Shown here: piece after piece, positions 1 to 8,945 of the stretch
Layout: every line of letters starts with the position of its first letter
Position numbering within the stretch: position 1 is the stretch's first letter
NCBI GenBank assembly: GCA_020723345.1
Contig: DYJA01000046.1
Location: 1 to 49,578, forward strand
Direction: 5' to 3'
From: Candidatus Aquidulcis sp.
Lineage (GTDB): Bacteria; Chloroflexota; Anaerolineae; UBA4142
DNA length: 49,578 nucleotides
Made by a program: the position numbers and the translations under genes
Notes under the pieces: generated by a model
Told to the model about the DNA's origin: nothing
Databases searched by the model: none
What the model saw: only the letters and a program-made list of their open reading frames with translations

Positions 1-53
1 CCGTTTGTCCCTGCCACGAACTCAACTCAACCGGCTACCGGCTGAGTAGTAAC
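1..53. mobile_element. end of an insertion sequence (terminal inverted repeat), left window edge
   Basis: Reading the minus strand, the RHS coding sequence stops matching the RHS pattern at base 53, where GTTACTACTCAGCC begins. The same 14 bases occur on the plus strand at 49526-49539, also starting exactly where an RHS fragment ends. Beyond the 14 bases the two ends differ, as expected for the left and right ends of one IS. The bordering octamer AGTACTTG (54-61) is repeated at 49518-49525 and behaves as an 8-bp target duplication. An 8-bp duplication is usual for IS66-type elements, but no transposase is present here, so the family is inferred. Both IS overhangs are exactly 53 nt, which looks like an assembly stopping inside a multicopy element. 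Confidence 0.75.
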
Positions 54-3000
54 AGTACTTGGTGACCGCGCCGCTGTTCGTCACCTCAAACCAGTTGCCG
101 ATGTAGTACGTGGTGACGCCGCTTTCGGTGCGCTTGATGCGCGCGCCGTCCGCGTTGTACGCGTACGTCGTCGTGCTGCTGCCCGTGACCTGGGTCAGAC
201 GGTTCTCCGCGTCGTAAGTGAGCGTTTGCCCGTTGCGCGCGGTCATGTTGCCGTTCGCGTCGTAGGTGTACGTCGCGCTGCCAGCACTCGCGACCGCGTG
301 TTTGTGATTCGCGTCGTAGGTGTAGTTGGCACCGTTGAACTGCGTGATATTTCCAATCGCATTATACTCCCAACTCTGGGAATATGCACCACTCGCAGTT
401 TTCAGCCGGTCGAGGTCGTCGTAAACAAAGTTGGACACTTCGCTGCGGACTGAATCGGTAATTGTTTTTACATTGCCGACTTTGTCGTACTCGTAGCGCA
501 GGTTTTGCAAGTTGTTGGTCGTCGTCAATTGCGTGAGCCGCTGCGTCTTGGAGTCGTACGCATATTCCGTCACGACCGTGTTGCCAAATTTCAACCAGGT
601 CAGTTGGCTGGCGGGGTTGTACTGAATCTCCGTCACGTACGGCAACATCGTCGCGGGTCCTTGCTGGTTGTACGTCGTCGGGACGACTTCGCCGCCGGGA
701 TATGTCATCGTGAGGACACGATCCATCGCGTCGTACGTCCAATTCGTCGTGTACGAACTCGGCGCGCCAGTAATGGTGTTGGTTTGCGCGGTGACGCGCC
801 CTTGCTTGTCGTACACCCAGGAAGTCGTATCGACGCCGGAAACGCTCATGCCCGTGCGGCGACCGATGCCTTTGTTGCCGCTCGCCGTGCTGTCGTAGGT
901 GTAACTCGTCGTGTACGAATTCGGATCAGTCGTCGGGCAATTGACATCGCTTCGATAATTCTTGCCCTTGAGCCGATTCAATTGATCGTAGTAGAAACAC
1001 GTCGTCTGACTCTTCGCGTCAGTCTGCCGCGTCAAATTACCTGCATCGTCGTACCCGTAACTCCACGCGCCCATATCGGGATCGCTCATCGTGAGTTTCC
1101 GCCCGAGCCAGTCGTAGGTCATCGTCGTGATGTTGCGCGGGCTTGCCGCATCTTGCACCTGGGTCAACCGATTTAGCACGTCGTAACTATAATCGGTTGT
1201 GTACCAACTGCCTTGATTCAACTCCTTGACCTGAATCGTCCGCCCGAACGCGTCCGCGACCGTTTGCTTTTGATGTCCCATTGCATCGACAAGCGTCATC
1301 GTCCAGCGATCATAGATCATCGTTTGGGAAATCGTCGGATCGGGATTGATCGTCTTGATCGCGCGACCGAGCGCGTCGTACTGATGCTCGGTGAATGGCT
1401 TGCTCCAATCCGGCGTTCGGTACGTCCCGCCGCCCGTGGGGTCCGGCGTGGGCGTCGGAGTCGGCGTGGGCGCCACGCCGCCCGCGCCACCGTTCAGCAT
1501 GGGCGCAAACGAGCGATAGCGATAGGCGAGTGGCTCGATGGCGCCGGCGCTATATGGATTCGAGGTCTTGGAAACGCGACCGACGAGATCGTACGCGGTA
1601 TTGACGAGAGTAATTGTGTTGTTCATCCCCTGTGTCTGCTGTTGGATCACGCGCCCCAGTCCATCGTAGAACCACCAGGCGGATTGATACGTCGCAGTAG
1701 TTTGTCCACCCGCATCATTCCGCACCTGCACGCGTACCATCGATGGCGCGGTCGTGTTCAGGGTGTAGATGTACATCGCGGTCGGCGCATATCCTTGGTC
1801 GAGGGGTGAGGTGATCGCAATCGTTCTGCCGAACACATCGTAGCCATACGAGGTGGTCGCGCCGTTTGGATCGGTCGTGCTTGAGAGTTTGCCCAAACGA
1901 TAGTCGTAGTTGTTCGTCGTCGTTTGATTCTTCGCGTTCGTCACGCTAACTGGAAAGGTGTTGTAGGTTGTATCGTAGGTGGTCATCGTCACGCGTCCGA
2001 GCGCGTCTGTCGTGCGAATGCGATTACCGTACGCGTCGTACGCGTGTGTTTCGCGCGTGAACGAAGTCGTACTGTCCTTCCACACATCCACGCGCGTTAG
2101 ATCGCCTTTCGTCGCGGGCGTTTGAAAATCGGCGGCGTTATCGTAAAAATAACGCGTGCGCGAAGTAACAGTGACGCCGTTCTCAAGAATTCGCTCGACG
2201 CCCAACTTGTTCACAATCCACGCGGTCGTGTTCGGATAGTAGGTATGCTCAGTGCGCCGATACACACTCGCGCCATCGCCCCACTCTTCGACGTTGCTGA
2301 CGTTGCCATAGTCATCATACGTGTACACCGTCTTGGCGCGTTTGTACGTCGCCTGCCCGTCGTACGTGTCGCGCAGGGTTTGACTGATGTACACAAAATT
2401 CGATTGATCACCGCTCGCGATTTGCGCGACCGAAATTCCACGCGCCGCCCACGTATGTTCGGTTTGCGTGTACTTGGTGTTGCTCGCGTCGAGTTGAATC
2501 GTTTTCCACAACCGTCCCAAATACACGTCCTCCTGTTTGAAACTCGATTCGGTTTTTCCGCTCAGCGGGTCGGTCACGGTGACTTTTGAATGACCCCAGA
2601 ACTGGGTGTACCACGGGTGACGCGAGGTCCATGTGCTGGCGGTGGAATGGGCGGGGTCGTTGAGCGTCGCGCCTTCGTAGGTGTATGTCCAAGTCGCGGA
2701 ACTGCCCAATCCGTTGAGGAGCGTCCGGCTCGTCACGCGCGTGTACGTCGGCGCGAGTTTCAGAGTCGCGTAGCGCAACGCGGCAGTTCCATTGTCGACG
2801 TAGATGCGCATTTGGAGCGAGGTGCTCCCAGCGGGCAGTTGAAACCAGTAACAACTCCCACCGCCAAAACCTGGGTTCGTCCAATCGGAAATGCCGGTTT
2901 CCGAACTGCCGTCGAACGAGACGGCGAGGCGCACCGTGCCATCGAGCGCGGGACAGAAGGTGTGGTACGCGCCGGGCGTCAAATTGAACGCATTCAAGTA

Positions 3001-5619
3001 CGCATACTGACCGCTCGACGTGGTCGTAATGTACATCGCGTCGATACCGTCACCATTTTGACCGAATCCCACGCTGGCAGTTCCCGAACCATAACTGCCA
3101 TAGCATCCCCCCGAACCGCCGGCGCAGCCGGTATAATCCCAACTGGCTGTGTCGCGCAATGCCTGGAAATTGGCGAACCACGCGTTTTCGTAGGTGAGCG
3201 ATACCGTCCCGCCAATGCCATTCGCGATCTGCGCCAGGCGATTGCCGCTGTAGAAAAAAGTTGTGATCGGTGGAAATTGCGTGTTGTCTTTGCCAAAACG
3301 CGTAACGCTTTTTAGCGTCAGCCGCCCCCACTGATTGGTGCCCGGACCCCACCATTCTCCGGGATAGGTCGAGTAGTCGTACGCGAAGGTGTAGGCGCGC
3401 GTCAATTGCATCGTGTCGTAGTTGTCCTTCGTCCGCACGTCGACGCGATCCAATTTGTAGCGCTGCGACGGCGCGGCGCACTGGGTGTTGGTCCGCACGA
3501 GCGCATAATCGCCGCGCAAAGTGTAGGTCAAGGCGATCTCGGTGAGGTAGGTTGAACCGACATTGTTGTAGCGAATGGATTGCGGATAGAGCGCGGCATC
3601 GAACGGATGACTATTGCCGTCCAGGTTGCAATTATCCTCCATGCGGTCGCGCAGGTAGTCGTACTTGATTTCGTTGTTGTGCGTGTCGATGACCTTTTCC
3701 AACCACCAGGTGTAGGTTTCTTCTTTTGTTTGTATACCGCTATCGCGGCGCCACAATTTCGCGCGGCTGGCGGAGGTGTAGCCAAATTGGTATTGCGTTC
3801 CGTCCGTTGTCGTGACGGTCCAGCGATCAATCGCCGACTCGTACTTAATCCGCCAGTACTGCTCGCTCCAAGTATGATAGATGGTCGCATCTTGGCTGTC
3901 TTGCACCAAAGCGTTCCCCGCGCCATTCAAGACCAAGGTAAACACATCGTCGCTCGAATCATACGTGTCGCGCACATCGCGTGCGATGTAACTCGTACTG
4001 AACGACCAGCCCGCGCCGACGAAGGAGGCTTGCTGAAGATGTCCCATCATGTCGGTTGCCGCGCTGGAGTAGGACAAGCCCAATTTGGGCGCCAAGCCGT
4101 TGCGTCCCGGTGGCGCTTCAATCGGGTAGTCTGTCGCAGCGGAGCCCAAGAAGAGATTCGGTTCGGTTGCCTCCAACCTGGGCAAGTAATCTTGAATCGC
4201 CGGCGCGGAGACCAAACCAAAGTCGGTAAAGTGATTCGTCTGCGCGGTCACCGTATGTAGAGTCCGATCGACTTGGCTGGGAATCAGAATCCAATCTTTT
4301 TTGCTCGCGTCCCAATAGGCGAGCGCCAGGTCTTGTTCGCGTACGCCGCGCAGCGTATTTGGATCGTAGCGGATCGTGATCGTCACGGGCTTTTTGAATT
4401 GCTTGGTCTCTTTGGTCAGATTGGCGCGTTCGAAAGCGCGCAGCGAGAATTGATTCAGCACCAACCGCCGCGAACGTTCGTCCGGGAGCATTATTGCATT
4501 AGGACGCGCAGCAGGAGGATTGGCGATGGTGCGCGGAGTCGCCGTGGGCGTTGTCCGAGCACGCGGATTGGTCGTCGGGGTTGCGCGCAGTCGCGGCGTC
4601 GCAGTCGAGGTATTGGCGGGTGCCATATCCCAACTCGCGAGTTGTATGAACATTTCCGCGCGCGGAGTGGGTATCCCGGTCGCGGTCGAACGTACCGTCG
4701 GCGTTAGGGTTGCCGCTGGACGCGTTGTGGAAGTAGCCGGCGCGTTGGGAGAAACTGTCGGGGTCAAAGTCGCAGTGGCGCGCAACGTGGGAACAAGAGT
4801 CGCGCTCGAACGCGGACTGGGTGTGGCTGTTGCGCTGGGGCGTATTGTTGGCGCTGTCGTCGCGCTCGACAATGGCGCAGACAAAGAAGATGCTCCATTG
4901 GGTCCCAGACGCTCGAACCGGACCCGGTGTTGAACGTTGAACGTCCCCGCCGGAAAGCGCACGGTGATCTCGCCATTGCGGATCGACATGTTCACGTCGC
5001 GATCTGGCTCGACGTCGAGTTCTTGAACCGTCGCGGTTAAACTACGCGTCGCGGTCACGGTAGTGGTCGGGGTGAAGGTCGGCGTGCGCGTAATCGTCGC
5101 GGTGAAGGTGAGCGTCGGCGTGACGGTAATCGTCGCGGTTGTCGTCACGCTCGGCGTGCGTGTGATCGTCGCGGTGGTTGAGAGCGTGGGCGTTCGAGAG
5201 AGAGTCGCGGTCACGGTTCGCGAACTCGTCGGCGTTGGTGATTGGGTCGCGGATGTCGCGCGCGTCGCGCTGGCGGTCGCGGACGCTGCGGGCGTAGCGG
5301 AACTCGCCGCGGTCTTGACCAAGGTGTTCGTCGCCGTCTTCGACGCCGTGCTCGTCGGCGTGGGGGTTGAGGTCGTCGACGTGAGCACGCGCGTAGAAGT
5401 GACGTTGGGGGTCCACGTTGCGCCCTGAGCGGCAGTCGAAGGGGGCGTCAGCGTGTTGGTGGATGTGCCCGCGAGGATGTTTGCAAGCACCGGTGAGACG
5501 CCATCCTCATTGGGAACGATGGCAAAGGCAGTCAAGCCGCTGATGAGAAAAATACCGCAGACGAGCAGAATACCCCAATGCGCATGAGCGGGACGTGGGG
5601 TGGCATTTGGACGCGACAT
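22..5619 (-). CDS. giant exported RHS/YD-repeat protein, C-terminus cut by an IS
   Basis: About 1866 residues from ATG 5619, chosen because GGGAG sits 7 nt upstream. An N-terminal hydrophobic segment (about 16-36) acts as signal or membrane anchor. Two Thr/Ser/Pro-rich stalks (about 46-190 and 243-366) enclose a short beta domain, and another beta domain follows (about 393-470). A SpvB-like entry motif (YPIEAPPGRNGLAPKLGLSY, about 498) precedes a long region ending in many YD repeats of the YDxxGRxxxxxD type (about 1190-1860). RHS proteins form a hollow shell around a variable, often toxic, C-terminal tip. Here the frame ends a few codons after VTKY, where IS sequence supplies SAGSRLS and a stop. 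The missing continuation (YYFGGKRVAMRAPSG...) is at the other window end. The core is certain; surface display is inferred. Confidence 0.93.
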   Translation of the reverse strand: MSRPNATPRPAHAHWGILLVCGIFLISGLTAFAIVPNEDGVSPVLANILAGTSTNTLTPPSTAAQGATWTPNVTSTRVLTSTTSTPTPTSTASKTATNTLVKTAASSATPAASATASATRATSATQSPTPTSSRTVTATLSRTPTLSTTATITRTPSVTTTATITVTPTLTFTATITRTPTFTPTTTVTATRSLTATVQELDVEPDRDVNMSIRNGEITVRFPAGTFNVQHRVRFERLGPNGASSLSAPLSSATTAPTIRPSATATPSPRSSATLVPTLRATATLTPTVSPNAPATSTTRPAATLTPTVRSTATGIPTPRAEMFIQLASWDMAPANTSTATPRLRATPTTNPRARTTPTATPRTIANPPAARPNAIMLPDERSRRLVLNQFSLRAFERANLTKETKQFKKPVTITIRYDPNTLRGVREQDLALAYWDASKKDWILIPSQVDRTLHTVTAQTNHFTDFGLVSAPAIQDYLPRLEATEPNLFLGSAATDYPIEAPPGRNGLAPKLGLSYSSAATDMMGHLQQASFVGAGWSFSTSYIARDVRDTYDSSDDVFTLVLNGAGNALVQDSQDATIYHTWSEQYWRIKYESAIDRWTVTTTDGTQYQFGYTSASRAKLWRRDSGIQTKEETYTWWLEKVIDTHNNEIKYDYLRDRMEDNCNLDGNSHPFDAALYPQSIRYNNVGSTYLTEIALTYTLRGDYALVRTNTQCAAPSQRYKLDRVDVRTKDNYDTMQLTRAYTFAYDYSTYPGEWWGPGTNQWGRLTLKSVTRFGKDNTQFPPITTFFYSGNRLAQIANGIGGTVSLTYENAWFANFQALRDTASWDYTGCAGGSGGCYGSYGSGTASVGFGQNGDGIDAMYITTTSSGQYAYLNAFNLTPGAYHTFCPALDGTVRLAVSFDGSSETGISDWTNPGFGGGSCYWFQLPAGSTSLQMRIYVDNGTAALRYATLKLAPTYTRVTSRTLLNGLGSSATWTYTYEGATLNDPAHSTASTWTSRHPWYTQFWGHSKVTVTDPLSGKTESSFKQEDVYLGRLWKTIQLDASNTKYTQTEHTWAARGISVAQIASGDQSNFVYISQTLRDTYDGQATYKRAKTVYTYDDYGNVSNVEEWGDGASVYRRTEHTYYPNTTAWIVNKLGVERILENGVTVTSRTRYFYDNAADFQTPATKGDLTRVDVWKDSTTSFTRETHAYDAYGNRIRTTDALGRVTMTTYDTTYNTFPVSVTNAKNQTTTNNYDYRLGKLSSTTDPNGATTSYGYDVFGRTIAITSPLDQGYAPTAMYIYTLNTTAPSMVRVQVRNDAGGQTTATYQSAWWFYDGLGRVIQQQTQGMNNTITLVNTAYDLVGRVSKTSNPYSAGAIEPLAYRYRSFAPMLNGGAGGVAPTPTPTPTPDPTGGGTYRTPDWSKPFTEHQYDALGRAIKTINPDPTISQTMIYDRWTMTLVDAMGHQKQTVADAFGRTIQVKELNQGSWYTTDYSYDVLNRLTQVQDAASPRNITTMTYDWLGRKLTMSDPDMGAWSYGYDDAGNLTRQTDAKSQTTCFYYDQLNRLKGKNYRSDVNCPTTDPNSYTTSYTYDSTASGNKGIGRRTGMSVSGVDTTSWVYDKQGRVTAQTNTITGAPSSYTTNWTYDAMDRVLTMTYPGGEVVPTTYNQQGPATMLPYVTEIQYNPASQLTWLKFGNTVVTEYAYDSKTQRLTQLTTTNNLQNLRYEYDKVGNVKTITDSVRSEVSNFVYDDLDRLKTASGAYSQSWEYNAIGNITQFNGANYTYDANHKHAVASAGSATYTYDANGNMTARNGQTLTYDAENRLTQVTGSSTTTYAYNADGARIKRTESGVTTYYIGNWFEVTNSGAVTKYCYYSAGSRLS
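5042..5460. repeat. degenerate tandem repeat encoding Thr/Pro stalk
   Basis: Inside the RHS gene, imperfect units encode TATITRTP / TATITVTP-type peptides several times, followed by further Thr/Ser/Ala-rich sequence. The DNA repeats GTCGCGGT and GGCGT(G/A) blocks on the plus strand. Such tracts normally form extended O-glycosylatable cell-wall or surface spacers and are prone to slippage. They also create long spurious frames on both strands. Confidence 0.7.
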
Positions 5620-5785
5620 CGCGAATCTCCCGTAAAGAATGTACAGCAAGATCGAGAGCGTTCAGTTTGAGGTAGTGCCACGTTCAGTAGTGCCCGGGGT
5701 CAAAGAAAGAAAGTGCCTGCCGCGACCGGATCACGGCAAGTGCTCATCACCTGCCATATCTCGGTGGCGTGTATACATTGCGAAC

Positions 5786-5833
5786 AATATAAAGCAACAA
5801 TGTCAATATTTCAACCTGTGGATTTCCGCAGGT
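5786..5833 (-). promoter_or_regulatory. RHS promoter with abutting lux-box-like operator
   Basis: On the minus strand a near-consensus promoter reads TTGAAA (5809-5814), 17-nt spacer, TATATT (5786-5791). Immediately upstream, sharing one base with the -35, lies the 20-bp inverted repeat ACCTGTGGATTTCCGCAGGT (5814-5833). It matches the classic lux-box layout (ACCTGT...CAGGT ends, 20 bp) and the position, next to -35, used by LuxR-type activators. The promoter reads toward the RHS gene, leaving a leader of about 160 nt. The LuxR-type HTH gene directly upstream is the obvious candidate regulator; that link is inferred. Confidence 0.7.
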
Positions 5834-5856
5834 ATACGAATAACACCAAGCCACAC

Positions 5857-6099
5857 TCATCTATCTTGCCAGCCCGATTCTTCCCGATGACTTTGGCTGT
5901 CGATCCATCCACTGTTCACCGCCCACACTGCCACTTGAATTCGGGAAGCAAAACCCAGTTTTTTGAACACATTGCCGAGGTGGAACTCGACTGTTCTCTC
6001 TGCAATACCTAGTTCGTGCGCAACCTCCCTGTTGGTCTTGGCTGCCACCAACAAATTGATCACTTTCCGTTCTCGCTCTGTCAATCTGGCATTCCCCAT
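5857..6099 (-). CDS. small stand-alone LuxR/GerE-type HTH transcriptional regulator
   Basis: 80 residues from ATG 6099, chosen over a longer open frame because GGAGGAAG lies 5 nt upstream. Nearly the whole protein is the LuxR C-terminal helix-turn-helix: LTERERKVINLLVAAKTNRE, then AHELGIAERTVEFHLGNVFKKL. The conserved T-x-RE-x-V start, the NxE(V/I)A turn and TVxxHLxNVxKKL recognition helix are all present. There is no N-terminal receiver or autoinducer-binding domain, so any signal input must come from a partner or from expression level. It precedes the RHS gene on the same strand by 237 bp, and that gap contains a lux-box-like palindrome at the RHS promoter. Confidence 0.88.
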   Translation of the reverse strand: MGNARLTERERKVINLLVAAKTNREVAHELGIAERTVEFHLGNVFKKLGFASRIQVAVWAVNSGWIDSQSHREESGWQDR

Positions 6100-6341
6100 C
6101 GCTCTTCCTCCATGTAGTGGATGTACTAGCCCTCGAAACGTGCGACACGAAAATGTGAACGCAAACTTGATAACAAAATCAGGGATAGCGGGCATCATCA
6201 CTCTGAAATATACCACACGGGTACTCACGAAGTACTCACGGTACCAATTCACGCGAAACAGGATTCATCGGCAATATAGTCAATTTTTTTCCAAAGTCAA
6301 AAAAGAGCCGCGCGAAAGGTAAAAATTCTTTAACCGCGTGC

Positions 6342-6369
6342 TTGCCGATTTTCTCACCCGGAATATAAT
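6342..6369 (+). promoter_or_regulatory. promoter placing the transcription start at the ATG (leaderless mRNA)
   Basis: TTGCCG (6342-6347), 16-nt spacer, TATAAT (6364-6369). The ATG at 6377 begins 8 nt after the last base of the -10 box, where RNA polymerase normally initiates. No Shine-Dalgarno sequence precedes it. The same TATAAT-to-ATG spacing and a similar local sequence (TATAATGxCGxCGATG) recur at 25593-25608. Confidence 0.55.
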
Positions 6370-6376
6370 GACGCCG

Positions 6377-7330
6377 ATGAATGAGAAAAATCTCCCGCTG
6401 CCCTTCCTCGCCCGCCTGCCGCGCCTCGTCCCCGCCGATCAACTCGACGCGGTGACGCGCGCATTCGCGCGTCGCCCGACGACGTTCCGCGTCAACACGC
6501 TCAAGACGACGCGCGACGCGGCGCAGTCGCAATTGTCCGCGCTCGGTTTTCAGGTGGACGACGTGCCGTGGTACGCCGACGCGTTCATTCTTCGCAACAA
6601 GTCCAAGCGCGAACTACTCGCGACCTCGCTGTACGCGAACGGCGAAATCTACGTGCAGAGTTTGTCGAGTATGCTGCCGCCGCTCATTCTCGACCCGCAG
6701 CCCGGTGAGCGCATCTGCGATCTCACCGCCGCGCCCGGCAGCAAGACGACGCAAATCGCCGCGCGGATGAACAACACCGGCGAAATCGTCGCAAACGATC
6801 GCAGCAAAATTCGATTGAGTAAACTGGTCGCGAATTTGAAACTGCAAGGCGTGACGAACGCGCGGACGCGTCTATCGTCCGGCGAAGATTTGTGGAAACG
6901 CTTCCCGGAATACTTCGACAAGGTTTTGGTCGACGCGCCGTGCAGTTTGGAAGGACGCTTTGAAGCGGGGAATCCCAAATCGTTTGGCGATTGGTCGCTC
7001 CGCAAAGTGGAATTTCTCAGCGCGATCCAATGCCATCTTTTGCGCTCGGCGGTGACGATGACGAAACCCGGCGGCGTGATCGTCTACTCGACGTGTACGC
7101 TGTCGCCGGAGGAAAACGAGCGCGTGATCGATTGGGTGCTGAACAAAGAACCCGGCGTCGTCGAGATCGAGCCGATCAATCTGGCGATTGACAATCTTTT
7201 GCCGGGCATCCCGCGTTGGGAACGCGAAGAATTTTCGCCGCAGGTGCGCGCGACGATTCGGATTCTTCCCTCCGAACTGTTGGAAGGATTTTTCGTAGCC
7301 AAGTTACGCAAACAACCGCGCAGTCAGTAG
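6377..7330 (+). CDS. RNA (cytosine-C5)-methyltransferase, NOL1/NOP2/Sun (RsmB/RsmF) family
   Basis: 317 residues. It methylates C5 of a cytosine in rRNA or tRNA using S-adenosylmethionine. Visible motifs: VQSLSSMLPPLIL substrate region, the SAM motif DLTAAPGSKTTQIAARM, the acidic VANDRSKIRL motif, the PC motif DAPCSLEG, and YSTCTLSPEENE with the catalytic cysteine. No N-terminal NusB domain and no obvious C-terminal PUA domain are seen, so it is a compact member; the target base cannot be read from sequence. ATG 6377 is preferred because the promoter implies a leaderless transcript; ATGs at 6368 and 6338 are in frame. It is monocistronic and ends inside a terminator hairpin. Confidence 0.88.
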   Translation: MNEKNLPLPFLARLPRLVPADQLDAVTRAFARRPTTFRVNTLKTTRDAAQSQLSALGFQVDDVPWYADAFILRNKSKRELLATSLYANGEIYVQSLSSMLPPLILDPQPGERICDLTAAPGSKTTQIAARMNNTGEIVANDRSKIRLSKLVANLKLQGVTNARTRLSSGEDLWKRFPEYFDKVLVDAPCSLEGRFEAGNPKSFGDWSLRKVEFLSAIQCHLLRSAVTMTKPGGVIVYSTCTLSPEENERVIDWVLNKEPGVVEIEPINLAIDNLLPGIPRWEREEFSPQVRATIRILPSELLEGFFVAKLRKQPRSQ

Positions 7331-7348
7331 CGACTGCGCGGTTGATTT
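7313..7348 (+). terminator. intrinsic terminator overlapping the methyltransferase stop codon
   Basis: Perfect 13-bp stem CAACCGCGCAGTC / GACTGCGCGGTTG (7313-7325, 7332-7344), 6-nt loop AGTAGC, then ATTTTG. The stop codon TAG (7328-7330) lies in the loop. It also separates this gene from the convergent PA14 gene ending at 7371. Confidence 0.75.
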
Positions 7349-7370
7349 TGAGCGAACTGATGTGGGCGCG

Positions 7371-8723
7371 CTAGTAAATCTGCACGACGACCATCGCGCC
7401 CAAGTAGCGATTGTAGTACTCGACCGTGAAACTGTGCGCGCCCGCGGTCAGATGGCGCACCGTGCTAAAAGTCGCGGGTCCGTGATCGTAAAAACCGTCG
7501 ACCACGAGCGCGCCGTCCACCCACACGCGCACGCCATCGTCCGAAGTTGCGCTGATGACGTAATCGCGCGAGACCGGAATATTTTGAATCGAGTCCCAAC
7601 GCACCGAAAAATTGTCGTGCGGCACACCCGGCGCGGGCAGGGCTGCCTCGCCCCAATTGAAACTGATCACCGAATCGTCACGCACATACGCCGGCGAGCC
7701 GGAGAACGAAATGTTGTTGAAATAATATCCGCGCCACACACCCATGGTCGACGGACCCGGCGCGACGCCGCCTTGCGTGATCGAAATACTGATCAGCGCG
7801 CCGTAATCGAGTTGATAGTACTCGACGTGAAACGCGTGCGCGCCCGCGGCAAGCGTCCGCACCGCCGTGTACGTAATCGGCGGATGATTCCCCCACCCGT
7901 CGATGACGAGCGCGCCGTCGATCCACACGCGCACGCCATCATCCGAAGTCGCGGTGATCGTATAATCCGCGGTGACCGGCAGGTTCTGCGTTGAGTCCCA
8001 CTTTGCCGAGAAATAATTGTGCGGCACGCCGGGCGCAGGTCGGATTGTCTCGCCCCAGTTGAAATTGAGCGCCGGATCGGTACGGACGTACACCGGCGAA
8101 CCGGACAAGGTCATGTTGTTGAAATATTGACCGTACCATCCACTTGTTGGGAAAGGCGGAACCGGTGGAACCGGCGGAATCGGCGGAACCGGCGGAATTG
8201 GTGTGATCGGTCCGGGGATTGGTCCGGGCGAAGCCGTGGACGAAACGACCGCGGTGCCGGCGTTCCAACGATTGTAGTACTCGACGCGCACGGTGTGCGT
8301 GCCGGTCGTGAGCCACGTCGTCGCGGAATACGCCGTCGGACCTTGATCCCAAAACGCCCAGAGGATCAGATTGTTATCCACCAGCACATTCATCCCATCG
8401 TCAGTCGTGACGTAGAATGTGATGTTGCTGTCCGAGGTGACGTTGATCGAGCACGTCCAGCGCACGGAATAATTGTTCGTGGGCAAGCCCGACGCGGGCG
8501 CGACGTTTTCGCCCCAAAAGAAATTGATACTGGCATCCGTGCGCGTGAGCACCGGCGTACCCGTGATCGTCGTGTTGTTGAAATATTCGCCGGTGCAATT
8601 CGTCAAGGCGCCTTGCCATGCCGGTCGCGCCGGCGGACTGGCGTTCGCCATCGGCGCAAAGGTAAAGAGCACGGTCAACGCAACCAGAATCAGAACAAAG
8701 CGAATCGAATAGACACGCAACAT
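7371..8723 (-). CDS. exported protein with three PA14 domains
   Basis: 450 residues from ATG 8723, chosen for AGGAGG 4-5 nt upstream and because it starts directly before a clean signal peptide (LRVYSIRFVLILVALTVLF, cleavage near ANA-SPP). Three PA14-type carbohydrate-binding beta domains follow, at about 38-155, 190-310 and 330-450. Each has the hallmarks G-x-YFNN, F-x-WGE, SVRW, a TSDDG(V/M) calcium/sugar loop, and HxFxVEYY near its end. A Pro-Gly-rich hinge (about 166-186) separates the first from the others. No catalytic domain or cell-wall anchor is seen, so it is probably a secreted glycan- or surface-binding protein. It stands alone between a terminator and a 220-bp gap. Confidence 0.88.
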   Translation of the reverse strand: MLRVYSIRFVLILVALTVLFTFAPMANASPPARPAWQGALTNCTGEYFNNTTITGTPVLTRTDASINFFWGENVAPASGLPTNNYSVRWTCSINVTSDSNITFYVTTDDGMNVLVDNNLILWAFWDQGPTAYSATTWLTTGTHTVRVEYYNRWNAGTAVVSSTASPGPIPGPITPIPPVPPIPPVPPVPPFPTSGWYGQYFNNMTLSGSPVYVRTDPALNFNWGETIRPAPGVPHNYFSAKWDSTQNLPVTADYTITATSDDGVRVWIDGALVIDGWGNHPPITYTAVRTLAAGAHAFHVEYYQLDYGALISISITQGGVAPGPSTMGVWRGYYFNNISFSGSPAYVRDDSVISFNWGEAALPAPGVPHDNFSVRWDSIQNIPVSRDYVISATSDDGVRVWVDGALVVDGFYDHGPATFSTVRHLTAGAHSFTVEYYNRYLGAMVVVQIY

Positions 8724-8945
8724 TTTGACCTCCTGGGGTCTCCACCTCGCCAATCGTGCGGAATTCGACCTGGGAATAGACGCTTTGGTACACATATAGA
8801 ATATACCGAAATCGCTTCAAATGCAAGGTACGGCGGGAAACCTGAGAAAACACTAATGCGCCGCCGCGAGCGTCGGATCCGCCGCCACTCCCCCGGCGAT
8901 TCGCGCGCCCAAACTATTGACAAACATTAGACAACGCGGTGACTC

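Noticed and set aside
5063-5428. Long plus-strand open frame of Val-rich repeats opposite the RHS stalk
   Set aside because: It is the antisense of the Thr/Pro stalk; the repeat unit keeps all frames open. No ribosome site or family match.
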